Positions 15,404 to 24,667 of a stretch of 31,603 bases of DNA are shown here, piece after piece. The stretch is from Syntrophales bacterium. GTDB taxonomy: Bacteria; Desulfobacterota; Syntrophia; Syntrophales; UBA2210. Below the pieces are notes generated by a model. That model made no database searches. It saw only the letters and a list, made by a program, of their open reading frames with translations, and had not been told where the DNA came from. The position numbers were made by a program, and so were the translations under genes. How positions within the stretch are numbered: position 1 is the first letter of the stretch; every line of letters starts with the position of its first letter. The stretch is taken from the NCBI GenBank assembly GCA_023230565.1, contig JALNXD010000034.1, forward strand, positions 1 through 31,603, written 5' to 3'.

Positions 15404-18025
15404 ATGTCATTAAAATCGATTGCCCATTCATGGATTTCAAAAATTGGTGAATATTACAATGGCGATATTTACGACCAGAAAAAAATACCTTTTTTCTGGT
15501 TTCTGGGGAAATTCTTGTCACGAGTCGGGTTATCCGATGAAGATACGAATCTGCTGAAGGATTTGTCGAAAAGGGGAACGATTGTATATACCCTTAAAAA
15601 CAAAAGCCAGCTTAATTGTCTCATCTTAAAAAATTTAACTCAGCGAAAGGGACTCAGAGGCCCCGAATATTGTCACGGGATCAATATGATTCTCTGGCAG
15701 CCTTTAACGGCTGCTGCGAAGACAATGCTTTCCTGCTTTTTATACAACCCCTATAAAACAGAATATTTGAAAAAGCTGACGAAAAAAAATGAAAGCAGCA
15801 TTATCTATGTCAGAGGATCCGCACATATCGGAAGCCGCTATCCTAAAGATCCTCTGCTTCAGCTTATAGATGCTCAGCGTGAAATGGATGGCCCTGTTTT
15901 TCTTGTTCCGCAGCTTGTTTCTTATGGAAGGAGGCGGGAGAAAAAGAAAAAAAATATTTTGGAACTTTTGTTTGGAGAAGCAGAAAATCCGGGCATGATT
16001 CGACGCACCGTTTCTTTTTTCCGGAATTCAAAAAAAGCCTTTGTGATATCCTGCACGCCGATTAATTTAAAAGAGTTTCTAAAAGAAAACGCAAACAAGT
16101 CATCCAATACTGTTTCCTATTTGCTCAGACGGGAAATCATAGAGCGAATCGATAGGGAAAAAAGATCTATTGTTGGTCCGCTCCTGAAATCACGGGAAGA
16201 GATTATGGGGACTGTCCTCAGGGATTCAGGATTAGTTGATTTTATGACTCAGTATGCTGTCGAGGAAGGAAAGGATTATCAGGAAGTAGTCAGGGAGGCA
16301 AGTAAATATCTTTATGAAATTGCAGCCGATTACAGAGACAGCTACATCGGGTTTCTTGACAGGCTTCTTACCTGGGTTTGGAACAATATTTATGATGGTA
16401 TCATTATCGATAAAGAAGGTTTGGCTAAAATACGTGAGATTTCAAAGAGGATGCCGTTTGTGGTAGTCCCTTGTCACAGGAGCCATATCGACTATCTCCT
16501 TATTCATTACATTTTTTATTATAACAATATTCAGTTACCTTTCATTGCCGCCGGGACAAATCTGCTCATCTGGCCCTTGGGACACATTTTTCGAAGATCC
16601 GGAGCTTTTTTCCTTAGACGCAGCTTTGTAGGAAATATGCTTTACGGTACCGTATTTGCTAAATATATTGAGGTTCTCATAAGAGAAGGTCTGCCTATTG
16701 AGTTCTTTATAGAGGGAGGCAGAAGCAGGACGGGAAAAATGGTAATGCCAAGGTATGGACTACTTTCCATGGTGATTCAGGCTTACAGGGAGGGTGCATG
16801 TAAGAATCTTGCAATCATTCCGGTGTATATAGGCTATGACAGAGTTATAGAGGAGAAATCTTATCTTCAAGAATTGGGCGGGAAAAAGAAGCAGAAGGAA
16901 AAAACATCGTCATTGATGAAAACAGGCAGTATTCTGAAAAAAAGATATGGCCGGGTCTATTTGAATGTAGGCGAACCTATAGAGGTTGAGGAATATCTGG
17001 CAAATTGCGGTACACCAATTGAAGAAAGAACGGTTTCTGAAAGACAAAGTCTCTATCGGAAAATGGGGTATGAAATTGCACGGAGAATAAATGACGTATC
17101 GGTAGTTACGCCTTTTGCATTGGTCGCATCAGGGCTTCTCGGCCATTATCGAAGAGGAATTTCACAGGATGATCTTATCGCTGTACTCAATGAATTTACT
17201 GTGTATCTTGCCTATAAGAAAATCAGATTATCGTCCACTTTTGCTCAAATGGAAAGATCGATTTTGGAAGTTCTGACAATTTTCGAGTCGTCAGGGTACA
17301 TATCGAAAATGGGATTTGATGCAGAAGAGGAAGAAGAATCGGCAGAGATTATATATTCGGTTGAAGAGGAAAAAAGACTCAACCTCGAATATTACAAAAA
17401 CAATATCCTACACTATTTTATGCCTATCGCATTTGTTTCAACATCTATTCTTTCTCGCGACCAGAACAGCATGCCTCTATCCAGGATCTTTGACGATTAT
17501 AGATTTTTTAAGACGCTTTTCTGGAACGAATTCATATTCGATGATGATGTTGATGATGCGGAAGAAATCCGAAAGACGCTCTTATTTATGAGAGAAAGAG
17601 GATTAATTTCTTATTATGAGAAAAATGGCGATATTACGTCATTAGAGATAAAGGGGAGAGGGATGCTGAATCTTAAATATTATTCAGGTCTTATTCAAAA
17701 TTACATTGAATCGTATTGGATAACAATTCGAGGGATTATGTATTTAAAAAATAAATCCCGGCCTGAGCGTGACCTTATCAGAAAAATACATAAGACCGGC
17801 ATAAAAATGTATAAAAAAGGTGAGATATCCAGAAGCGAAGCTCTCTCGCAACCTAATTACAAAGGGGCTCTTCGTTATTTGCAAGATTCAGGAATTATTG
17901 CCATTAGCAATTCCAGTAGTGACGCCGACCGCAAGAAGAATGAGAAACATTTTTCCCTTACGGGGCAAAAAAATCAGATGGAACAGATGAGGCGCACTCT
18001 TTTTAAGTTTATTGCCTTACATTGA
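15404..18025 (+). CDS. plsB: Glycerol-3-phosphate O-acyltransferase
   Basis: PlsB acylates sn-glycerol-3-phosphate at position 1, the first step of phospholipid synthesis, at the inner membrane. The 873-residue protein has the acyltransferase motifs PCHRSHID (H358 and D363), FFIEGGRSRTGK (438-444) and a third block, NLAIIPVYIGYDRVIEE. The N-terminal ~280 residues and the C-terminal ~300 residues are the long flanks typical of PlsB rather than the short PlsC or PlsY enzymes. The start ATG 15404 is preceded by CGGAAAG. It follows ptsI after 81 bases and is convergent with eno, with only 35 bases between. PgsA, also in this window, acts later in the same pathway. Confidence 0.93.
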   Translation: MSLKSIAHSWISKIGEYYNGDIYDQKKIPFFWFLGKFLSRVGLSDEDTNLLKDLSKRGTIVYTLKNKSQLNCLILKNLTQRKGLRGPEYCHGINMILWQPLTAAAKTMLSCFLYNPYKTEYLKKLTKKNESSIIYVRGSAHIGSRYPKDPLLQLIDAQREMDGPVFLVPQLVSYGRRREKKKKNILELLFGEAENPGMIRRTVSFFRNSKKAFVISCTPINLKEFLKENANKSSNTVSYLLRREIIERIDREKRSIVGPLLKSREEIMGTVLRDSGLVDFMTQYAVEEGKDYQEVVREASKYLYEIAADYRDSYIGFLDRLLTWVWNNIYDGIIIDKEGLAKIREISKRMPFVVVPCHRSHIDYLLIHYIFYYNNIQLPFIAAGTNLLIWPLGHIFRRSGAFFLRRSFVGNMLYGTVFAKYIEVLIREGLPIEFFIEGGRSRTGKMVMPRYGLLSMVIQAYREGACKNLAIIPVYIGYDRVIEEKSYLQELGGKKKQKEKTSSLMKTGSILKKRYGRVYLNVGEPIEVEEYLANCGTPIEERTVSERQSLYRKMGYEIARRINDVSVVTPFALVASGLLGHYRRGISQDDLIAVLNEFTVYLAYKKIRLSSTFAQMERSILEVLTIFESSGYISKMGFDAEEEEESAEIIYSVEEEKRLNLEYYKNNILHYFMPIAFVSTSILSRDQNSMPLSRIFDDYRFFKTLFWNEFIFDDDVDDAEEIRKTLLFMRERGLISYYEKNGDITSLEIKGRGMLNLKYYSGLIQNYIESYWITIRGIMYLKNKSRPERDLIRKIHKTGIKMYKKGEISRSEALSQPNYKGALRYLQDSGIIAISNSSSDADRKKNEKHFSLTGQKNQMEQMRRTLFKFIALH

Positions 18026-18060
18026 GAACAGGTAACCCTTCCGAAAGCTTCTATACATCG

Positions 18061-19350
18061 TTATTTTGCTATACTGTAAAACGCATTTTTCCCTCGATAG
18101 ACGCTTGCATTGCCAAGATCTTCCTCAATTCTTAAAAGCTGGTTGTATTTGGCGAGCCTTTCACTCCGAGAAGCGGATCCGCTCTTTATTTGACCGCAAT
18201 TCATGGCGACGGCAACATCTGCCATGAATGCATCTTCCGTTTCTCCGGACCGGTGAGATACAATAGTTGTATACCCTGCTTCTTTCGCACATTCAATGGT
18301 TTCGATCGTCTCCGTGAGAGTTCCTATTTGATTGAGTTTAATAAGAATCGAGTTGCCTACGCCAAGAGAGATTCCTTTCTTCAAGCGATCCTTGTTTGTC
18401 ACGAAAAGATCATCACCAACTATTTGAATCTTTGATCCCAATTTTTGTGTCAGGAGTTTCCAATTGTTCCAATCATTTTCAGCAAGGCCGTCCTCAATTG
18501 AAATGATCGGATAGGCATTTATCAGACTCGCATAAAAAGAAATCATTTCTTCTGCGGTTTTTTCCGGGTTTTGTTCAGCTGATAAAAAATAAATTCCATT
18601 ACGATAAAATGAACTTGCCGCAGCGTCAAGAGCGATACAAATTTCTTCTCCAGGTCTGTAGCCCCCCTTTTCTATCGCTTCTATTATAACTTCAAGCGCT
18701 TCTTCGTTCGATCTGAGATTAGGGGCAAAACCACCTTCATCACCCACTGCCGTATTGTACCCCCGACTGCTGAGGACGGATTTTAAATTGTGAAAGGTTT
18801 CGCTTCCCATTCTGAGCGCTTCCCTGAAAGAAGGGGCTCCTACAGGCATTATCATGAACTCCTGAATATCCACATTATTGTCGGCGTGCTGCCCTCCATT
18901 CAAAATATTCATCATTGGAACCGGTATGTCTTTTGAACCCACTCCTCCAAGATATCTGTAAAGAGGCAGTCCTATCGATTCAGAAGCAGCTCTTGCACAG
19001 GCCAGGGACACGCCCAGGATCGCATTAGCTCCAAGAGCACTCTTATCCGGAGTTCCATCTAAGTGTATCATCGTATAATCAATCTGTCTTTGCTGAAGGG
19101 CATCCAATCCGATGATAGCCGGGCCTATTTTCTCAATGACATTTTCGATAGCCTTATTTACACCCTTACCCATATACCTGGCAGGATCTTTATCTCTGAG
19201 CTCAAGCATCTCATGTTCGCCCGTAGATGCGCCTGATGGGACAGAAGCTCTGCCCATTGTATCGGAGCTCAAAGTAACTTCAACTTCGACCGTGGGATTT
19301 CCCCTCGAATCAAGGATTTCCCGTGCATACACATCTATTATTTCAGTCAT
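18061..19350 (-). CDS. eno: Enolase
   Basis: Enolase interconverts 2-phosphoglycerate and phosphoenolpyruvate. The protein begins TEIIDVYAREILDSRGNPTVEVEV and contains SGASTGEHE, the metal-site segments VGDEGGFAPN and ISIEDGLAENDW, the signature LIKLNQIGTLTETI and SHRSGETED near the C-terminus. An alternative ATG lies at 19362, but the one at 19350 has GGAG at the right distance (ATGGAGAATAAAATG) and gives the usual N-terminus, so the protein has 429 residues. It is convergent with plsB. A 211-base gap separates it from the V-ATPase operon upstream on the same strand, with a terminator-like hairpin in between. Confidence 0.97.
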   Translation of the reverse strand: MTEIIDVYAREILDSRGNPTVEVEVTLSSDTMGRASVPSGASTGEHEMLELRDKDPARYMGKGVNKAIENVIEKIGPAIIGLDALQQRQIDYTMIHLDGTPDKSALGANAILGVSLACARAASESIGLPLYRYLGGVGSKDIPVPMMNILNGGQHADNNVDIQEFMIMPVGAPSFREALRMGSETFHNLKSVLSSRGYNTAVGDEGGFAPNLRSNEEALEVIIEAIEKGGYRPGEEICIALDAAASSFYRNGIYFLSAEQNPEKTAEEMISFYASLINAYPIISIEDGLAENDWNNWKLLTQKLGSKIQIVGDDLFVTNKDRLKKGISLGVGNSILIKLNQIGTLTETIETIECAKEAGYTTIVSHRSGETEDAFMADVAVAMNCGQIKSGSASRSERLAKYNQLLRIEEDLGNASVYRGKNAFYSIAK

Positions 19351-19489
19351 TTTATTCTCCATATTTTAATTTCCCGGCCCACCGGTCTCATATAACGGTT
19401 TCTCCTTTTTTTCAAGACAGCAGTGGCAGTGGGAATTTTTTTAAAGCTACCTTAAATGATGATAAGAAGATAATATGCAAAGCTTTTCG

Positions 19490-19529
19490 AAAGAAAGAAA
19501 AAATCAGTATCGGGGATTGAAAATCCCGG
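19490..19529 (-). terminator. Probable terminator of the V-ATPase operon
   Basis: On the minus strand a stem GGGATT/AATCCC (19522-19527 with 19513-19518) around a three-base loop is followed, after seven bases, by a T-rich tract (TTTTTTCTTTCTTTC). It lies between the last gene of the V-ATPase operon and eno. The gap between stem and T run makes it a medium-quality terminator. Confidence 0.5.
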
Positions 19530-19561
19530 ATATAAAGGAAAATAAGCTCGTGAATAAGATC

Positions 19562-19873
19562 TCAGTGAATTCCCTTTGTATGAGCAATAATCATGTCAAC
19601 TACCTCACTCACCTTACTTGCAGAGTTTCTTTTTATTTTGGCAGCTCTCCGTTTTGCTTCTTCAACTTTCTTTTTGGATTCTTCTTCTGCCGAATTTATG
19701 ATGATTTTTTCCGAGTTTCTGACTTCATCCATCGGCAATTCAGAAGATAAAATTTCCTTTGCCTGTTGGCGCCCTTCCTCCAGCCTTTTTTTGGCGACAG
19801 TATTAGCTTCCGCTATTATTTTCTCAGCTTCCGCCTCAATGTCTTTAATGCTGGTATATGCATCAGCCGACAT
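19562..19873 (-). CDS. V-type ATPase G/H-like peripheral stalk coiled-coil protein
   Basis: The 103-residue protein is almost entirely charged alpha-helix: IKDIEAEAEKIIAEANTVAKKRLEEG, then AEEESKKKVEEAKRRAAKIKRN, with a short C-terminal helix. This is the pattern of the archaeal AhaH / bacterial G-H stator subunits, which pair with subunit E in the peripheral stalk of V/A-type ATPases. In many operons this gene comes first, before subunit I; here it is last. AAGGAG six bases before ATG 19873 supports the start. It begins 11 bases after the RsbRD-like gene stops. The identity rests on heptad pattern and context, not on catalytic residues. Confidence 0.7.
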   Translation of the reverse strand: MSADAYTSIKDIEAEAEKIIAEANTVAKKRLEEGRQQAKEILSSELPMDEVRNSEKIIINSAEEESKKKVEEAKRRAAKIKRNSASKVSEVVDMIIAHTKGIH

Positions 19874-19884
19874 AACACGCTCCT

Positions 19885-20328
19885 TTATTTCTTTCTTAGC
19901 TCATCATATTTTCGAATAACCAGATATATGCCATGATCAAAAATACGGATTGTTTTATTGATCGTTTCTACAGCCTGATGATGGTCGATTGCGGTGAGAA
20001 AGGGCGCCTGAAAATCTGCATAAAGCCACATATGGCGCCTCATCATTATCATTGCATACACCGTTTCGTGTAACGGTATTTTTTCGTTAAAACTTTCTTC
20101 CGCATAGCCGGCAAAATATTCACGAACCTCCGTGTACGGTTTTTCACTGAAATAAATCCTTCTGAGATTTGTATAAAAATTCAAGGCATGTTCTATGCAG
20201 CGTTTTTCGTCCACATTATGAAACCAGGGAGTGCGCGGGTTCGCACGCACAGCTCTTGACCACTCTTTAGCAATATCTTCTTTGTGACGTTCCGTTATGT
20301 CTATAAGCTTATCTGCGAATACTTTCAT
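19885..20328 (-). CDS. RsbRD-N-like helical sensor protein in V-ATPase operon
   Basis: The 147-residue helical protein resembles the N-terminal domain of RsbRD-type stressosome proteins: EDIAKEWSRAVRANPRTPWFHNV, IEHALNFYTNLRRIYF, then EVREYFAGYAEESF and DHGIYLVIRKYDELRKK. This domain is found alone or ahead of signalling modules in deltaproteobacteria, and its ligand is unknown. Here it is a stand-alone domain without STAS or kinase parts. It has a histidine-rich stretch AIDHHQAVE near 112. AAAGGA before ATG 20328 supports the start. It sits between the DUF61 gene (22-base gap) and the stator gene (11-base gap), so co-expression with the ATPase is likely. Confidence 0.6.
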   Translation of the reverse strand: MKVFADKLIDITERHKEDIAKEWSRAVRANPRTPWFHNVDEKRCIEHALNFYTNLRRIYFSEKPYTEVREYFAGYAEESFNEKIPLHETVYAMIMMRRHMWLYADFQAPFLTAIDHHQAVETINKTIRIFDHGIYLVIRKYDELRKK

Positions 20329-20350
20329 GATTGGGTCCTTTCAAATACTA

Positions 20351-20782
20351 TCATGGAGTAAAAACATACTGCGTTGATGTAGCCAAAATTTTTCTTATCT
20401 GTCCTAACTGCCTTCTATATACTGTAACATTTTTTTGGTCGTATGCAACATCCATATCGAGAACCTTTGACAGAATCTTCGCTTCTATGCCTCGGGAGGA
20501 TCTTACTTTTATATCGCTCATTTCAGAGGATACTTCCATCAGCATGGGCAGCATCAAAAAATTCCGTTCCTCTTCGTTTATTATTTCAGCTATGTATTCC
20601 AACTCTTTTTTTCTGAAAAAATGTGTACTTCCGTCACTTAGATCTATCTGCGGACGCGTTTCTTGTAAAAGTTGGGTTAAAGTTTTTCTGTTGCGCGGAA
20701 TGTGTGCATTAATAGCCTTAAACTCATTTTCAAGATAGACGCTTATATGAGTATCTGTAATTTTTTTATCATCAATAGGCAT
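20351..20782 (-). CDS. DUF61/UPF0216 family protein
   Basis: The 143-residue protein matches the DUF61 (UPF0216) family, known mostly from archaea: FKAINAHIPRNRKTLTQLL, the DGSTHFFRKKELEYIAEI block, EERNFLMLPMLMEVSSE and SRGIEAKILSKVL. Function is unknown for the whole family. I chose ATG 20782 over an upstream ATG at 20854 because GGAGG lies just before it and the longer version would only add unrelated residues from inside the subunit D gene. The start overlaps the end of subunit D by 11 bases, which suggests translational coupling. The C-terminal ~30 residues (VTVYRRQLGQIRKIL) extend beyond the core I recognise. Confidence 0.72.
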   Translation of the reverse strand: MPIDDKKITDTHISVYLENEFKAINAHIPRNRKTLTQLLQETRPQIDLSDGSTHFFRKKELEYIAEIINEEERNFLMLPMLMEVSSEMSDIKVRSSRGIEAKILSKVLDMDVAYDQKNVTVYRRQLGQIRKILATSTQYVFTP

Positions 20783-21422
20783 ATGCCTCCTTTTGCTCCA
20801 GAAGACGTTTGACATATTTGAGACGTGCCGTTTCTTCCCGGTCCCGCTCTTCAAACTTCATATTAAGATACCGTATTGTTTCATCAAGAGAAGGGATAAC
20901 AATGTATTCCAGGGCATTATTGGTTCGCTTCACTTTATTGATTTCCGCTCCCAGCAACTCAAGCGACGTTTGGAGTTCAGTGAGCTGTATGATAGTTTCC
21001 AGACACTTTTGAGAACGCTCAATACTGTAGTCAAGGATCGAAGAACCATCCGAAAGGTTTCTATTCTTCGACCCATGAGGATCTGTTTTTTCAATTTCGA
21101 AAATAGGGAGCTTTACGCCAGCTACATTTCTGGTTCCCGCAGTTATTTGCAGGTTCATGTTTGTAAATGCGATAGCTTTCTCAAGGATTACCTCTCCATG
21201 GTATCCTGAGGCAATCGAAAAAGCTTTATATGCTTCATAAAACTCCGTAAGGAGTTTTTCTCTTACAACGGCGCACTCTCTCACAGTCTGTAAAAATTCC
21301 ATGATCAGAAGCGATAAACGATCTTTCACAATCTTTTGAATTCGTATCGCCAATTTCAACCGTCTTTTTAGACGGGCAAGTTCCATTTTTGTTGGTCTCG
21401 TGACCTGAACCTTTGTAGCCAT
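20772..21422 (-). CDS. ntpD: V-type ATP synthase subunit D (central stalk)
   Basis: Subunit D is the rotating central shaft. The 216-residue protein has the family start TRPTKMELARLKRRLKLAIRIQKIVKDRLSLLIMEF, a long N-terminal helix, and the returning C-terminal helix INKVKRTNNALEYIVIPSLDETIRYLNMKFEERDREETARLKYVKRLL. This coiled-coil pair is the normal shape of D, and the length is normal. GGAGG precedes ATG 21422. It follows subunit B after 26 bases, and its end is overlapped by the DUF61 gene. Confidence 0.95.
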   Translation of the reverse strand: MATKVQVTRPTKMELARLKRRLKLAIRIQKIVKDRLSLLIMEFLQTVRECAVVREKLLTEFYEAYKAFSIASGYHGEVILEKAIAFTNMNLQITAGTRNVAGVKLPIFEIEKTDPHGSKNRNLSDGSSILDYSIERSQKCLETIIQLTELQTSLELLGAEINKVKRTNNALEYIVIPSLDETIRYLNMKFEERDREETARLKYVKRLLEQKEAYAY

Positions 21423-21448
21423 GCGCCTCCATTACCCTTTCAAAATAT

Positions 21449-22837
21449 CTATTTTGGCAGATATTTATTGATATACTCTCGCTGAATTAATTTAAGATCC
21501 TCAATAGGAAGCATTGAAAAAAGTTTCCATGCAATTCCGAGTGTTTCTTCAACAGTACGCCGTTCCTGTTCATCCTGAGAAATAAATTCCTGTTCGAAAC
21601 GATTTGCTGCGTCAAGATAAATCTTGTCACGATCACTCAGGGCTTCCGAACCTATAACTGTCGATATCTCGCGCAAATAGCTTCCTTCCGCGTACATGGC
21701 ATACGACTGCATGAAAGCATTATTATGGTCTTCCCTCGTATTGCCTTCTCCGATACCCTCTTTCATCATTCTTGAAAGAGACAAGAAAACATCGATCGGA
21801 GGATATATTCGCTTTCGCTCAAGAGCCCTCGAGAGAACAATCTGACCCTCGGTAATATATCCTGTAAGATCAGGAATAGGGTGTGTAATATCATCATCCG
21901 GCATGGTTAAAATGGGTAGAATAGTCACCGATCCTTCTCTTCCTGATATTCTCCCTGCCCTTTCATATAAGGATGCAAGATCCGTATACATGTACCCGGG
22001 GTACCCTCTCCTGCTGGGTATTTCTCCCCGCATTGCCGCAAGTTCTCTAAGAGCATCGCAATAGTTTGTAATATCCGTAAGGATCACCAAAACATGCATA
22101 TTAAGTTCCCAGGCGAGGTATTCGGCTGCGGTAAGGGCAAGTCTTGGAGTTGAGAGCCTTTCGATAACCGGTGATGATGCGGTGTTGATAAATCCGACTG
22201 CTCTGCTGAGAGCACCTGTTTCCTCAAGATTGGAAATAAAATATGAGGCGTCATCATAGCTGACTCCCACTGCGCCAAACACGATTGCAAATTCTTCCGA
22301 CTTGCCTTTTAATGATGCCTGACGGAGGATTTGGGCGGCTATTTTATTATGGGGAAGACCTGAGCCACTGAATATCGGAAGTTTCTGACCTCTTACAAGC
22401 ACATTAAGGCCATCTATCGCTGAAATCCCAGTTTCGATGAACTCAGCCGGGGGCATTCGCGATGCTGGATTCGCGGGAATACCGTTAATATCAAGATAAT
22501 CATCAGATACGATAGAAGGGCCTCCGTCTATTGGATTGCCGCTCCCATCAAATATTCTCCCCAGAATATCCGGAGATACAGGAAGCTTCAGTGTTTCGCC
22601 TTTATAGCGCACCTTACTATTCAATAGGTCTACTTCGCTGACCCCTCCAAAAACCTGAACAACGGTAGTCAACTTTCCGACCTCAATAACCTGACCTGTT
22701 CTAACTTCGCCCGTACCCAGTTCGACGTCTACGATTTCGTTGTATCGTATTCCCGGGATGCTTTCGATCACGAGAAGCGATCTGCGCGCAACAGCAATAG
22801 CTTTTGTTTGCCGAGTAAAGAGTTGTAATGCCTCCAT
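21449..22837 (-). CDS. ntpB: V-type ATP synthase subunit B (non-catalytic)
   Basis: Subunit B alternates with A in the hexameric head. The 462-residue protein has the beta-barrel start TGEVRTGQVIEVG, then FDGSGNPIDGGP, then GQKLPIFSGSGLPHNKIAAQI, which replaces the P-loop and marks the regulatory, non-catalytic subunit, and then PSRRGYPGYMYTDLASLYERAGR. The ATG at 22837 shares one base with the stop of subunit A (TGATG), with GGAGGG five bases upstream. A GTG one codon earlier is less likely. Confidence 0.97.
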   Translation of the reverse strand: MEALQLFTRQTKAIAVARRSLLVIESIPGIRYNEIVDVELGTGEVRTGQVIEVGKLTTVVQVFGGVSEVDLLNSKVRYKGETLKLPVSPDILGRIFDGSGNPIDGGPSIVSDDYLDINGIPANPASRMPPAEFIETGISAIDGLNVLVRGQKLPIFSGSGLPHNKIAAQILRQASLKGKSEEFAIVFGAVGVSYDDASYFISNLEETGALSRAVGFINTASSPVIERLSTPRLALTAAEYLAWELNMHVLVILTDITNYCDALRELAAMRGEIPSRRGYPGYMYTDLASLYERAGRISGREGSVTILPILTMPDDDITHPIPDLTGYITEGQIVLSRALERKRIYPPIDVFLSLSRMMKEGIGEGNTREDHNNAFMQSYAMYAEGSYLREISTVIGSEALSDRDKIYLDAANRFEQEFISQDEQERRTVEETLGIAWKLFSMLPIEDLKLIQREYINKYLPK

Positions 22838-24588
22838 CACATCCCTCCTTCCTGATACAAGGTGCTTTTATCTATCTCTGTCCACAATTCGCTTACATAT
22901 TGGTCAAATTCTTCATTCGGTATGTCTTTCATTCTGGATATTTTTTGGAGGACTTTAAGAGAATTAATCTCACTTACCAGCATTCCCGATTCTGCCAATT
23001 CTTTACCCATGTGGTAAAATTTCATTATCGTGGTGAGCATTTTATGGTTTCTTTCCGGGTCTGTATAGGTATCAACGGGATGATAGGCGCTTTGCATGAG
23101 GTAATCTTCTCTGATTATTCGGGCTGCCAAAAGGAGCAGTTTGTCGTCTTCCGGCAAAGCTTCCGGACCTACAAGCCGAACAATTTCTTCCAATTCAGCC
23201 TCTTTTTGCAAGAGTGTCAATGCTTCATTTCTTATTGAAGAATAATCATCACTGATTTTATTCCACCATTTATCGACCGAATCAGCATAAAGACTATAGC
23301 TTTGTAGCCAGTTGATTGTAGGGAAATGCCTTTTATTTGCTAAAGCCACATCAAGTGAGTAGAGAGCGTCGATGATTCTGAGAGTAGCCTGAGTGACCGG
23401 TTCACTGAAATCGGCGCCTGGAGGACTTACCGACCCTATGACTGTAGCCGATCCCATTCTTGAAGGATTTCCGATGCACTCGACTCTGCCTGAGCGTTCA
23501 TAAAAAGTTGATAGTCTAGAACCGAGATAAGTGGGAAAGCCTTCTTCACCCGGAGTCTCTTCCAATCTGGCACCGATTTCTCTCATTGCCTCTGCCCATC
23601 TTGATGTAGAATCTGCTACAAGCAGAACATCATAGCCCATATCTCTGAAATATTCTGCCATAGTAATCCCTATGAAAATGCTTATCTCTCTTGCGACAAC
23701 AGGCATATTCGATGTATTGGCAATAAATATCTCTTTTTCCTGGAGAAGCCTGCCAGTCACGGGATCTTTCAGCTGCTTGAAGCTGTGGAGTACGTCCGCC
23801 ATTTCATTGCCTCGTTCACCGCAGCCGACATAAATATTAAGGTGGGTCTGGGACCATCGAGCCATTTGTTGGAGATTAACTGTTTTTCCGGTACCGAATC
23901 CTCCCGGAATAGCAGCTTTACCTCCTAAAGCGAGGGGGAATAGATAATCAATAATTCTTGTACCGGTTACCAAAAGATCGACCGGATCGAACCTACGTTT
24001 ATAAACTCTAGGTTTTCGGGCCGGCCATTGCTGCATCATTGGAATTTCAATGCGCTTACCATTATTTTCAATAATGGCAACAGGTTCTTTTATAGTAAAA
24101 TCTCCATCATAAATTTCACTTATAATACCTTCCATGCCGATTGGAACCATTATTTTATGGTCAATCAGTCCCGTCTCAGGAACAGTCCCTATAATATCGC
24201 CTTCGTACACCTTATCACCCGCTTTCACAGATGGGGTGAAAGGCCATTTTTTTTCTCTATCCAGTGCCGCCGTGCGGGTTCCTCTGATTAAAAAATCTCC
24301 TATATCTTCTTTCATTGTGACTAAGGACCTTTGAACCCCGTCATAGATATTTCCTACCATTCCAGGTCCCAGCTCTACCATCAGGATTTCGCCGGTGCCG
24401 GCAACCGGCTCGCCTACCCGCAGTCCCACAGTGTCTTCATAGACCTGAATTACGGCCTTGTCCCCTTCGAGACCGATAATTTCCCCTGAAAGCCGCGCTT
24501 CTCCGACATCGACGACTTCATATACTTGTGAACCCCTCATATCTTCAGCAATAACCACAGGTCCTGAAATTCTCCAGATTTTCCCCAT
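22837..24588 (-). CDS. ntpA: V-type ATP synthase subunit A (catalytic)
   Basis: Subunit A binds and hydrolyses or makes ATP. The P-loop GGFGTGKTV is at residues 229-237. The V-type bulge region lies before it (EGIISEIYDGDFTIKEPVA), and the protein continues with VGCGERGNEMADVL, DSTSRWAEAMREIGARLEETPGEEGFPTYL and PPGADFSEPVTQ, all as expected. 583 residues is normal for A. There is no intein. A 79-base AT-rich gap separates it from subunit F upstream, the largest gap within the operon. The start ATG 24588 has no clear ribosome-binding site. Confidence 0.98.
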   Translation of the reverse strand: MGKIWRISGPVVIAEDMRGSQVYEVVDVGEARLSGEIIGLEGDKAVIQVYEDTVGLRVGEPVAGTGEILMVELGPGMVGNIYDGVQRSLVTMKEDIGDFLIRGTRTAALDREKKWPFTPSVKAGDKVYEGDIIGTVPETGLIDHKIMVPIGMEGIISEIYDGDFTIKEPVAIIENNGKRIEIPMMQQWPARKPRVYKRRFDPVDLLVTGTRIIDYLFPLALGGKAAIPGGFGTGKTVNLQQMARWSQTHLNIYVGCGERGNEMADVLHSFKQLKDPVTGRLLQEKEIFIANTSNMPVVAREISIFIGITMAEYFRDMGYDVLLVADSTSRWAEAMREIGARLEETPGEEGFPTYLGSRLSTFYERSGRVECIGNPSRMGSATVIGSVSPPGADFSEPVTQATLRIIDALYSLDVALANKRHFPTINWLQSYSLYADSVDKWWNKISDDYSSIRNEALTLLQKEAELEEIVRLVGPEALPEDDKLLLLAARIIREDYLMQSAYHPVDTYTDPERNHKMLTTIMKFYHMGKELAESGMLVSEINSLKVLQKISRMKDIPNEEFDQYVSELWTEIDKSTLYQEGGM

Positions 24589-24667
24589 AAGTAGTGCCTC
24601 GCTTTACATTATTACTTTTGGTTTATATTTAAGAAGTAAATCAGTTTTACCATTAGCTGCCAGTCAG

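Noticed and set aside
19387..19415. Possible eno promoter (TTGAAA, 17 bases, TATGAG, minus strand)
   Set aside because: The -10 box is poor and the region is AT-rich, so a chance match is likely.
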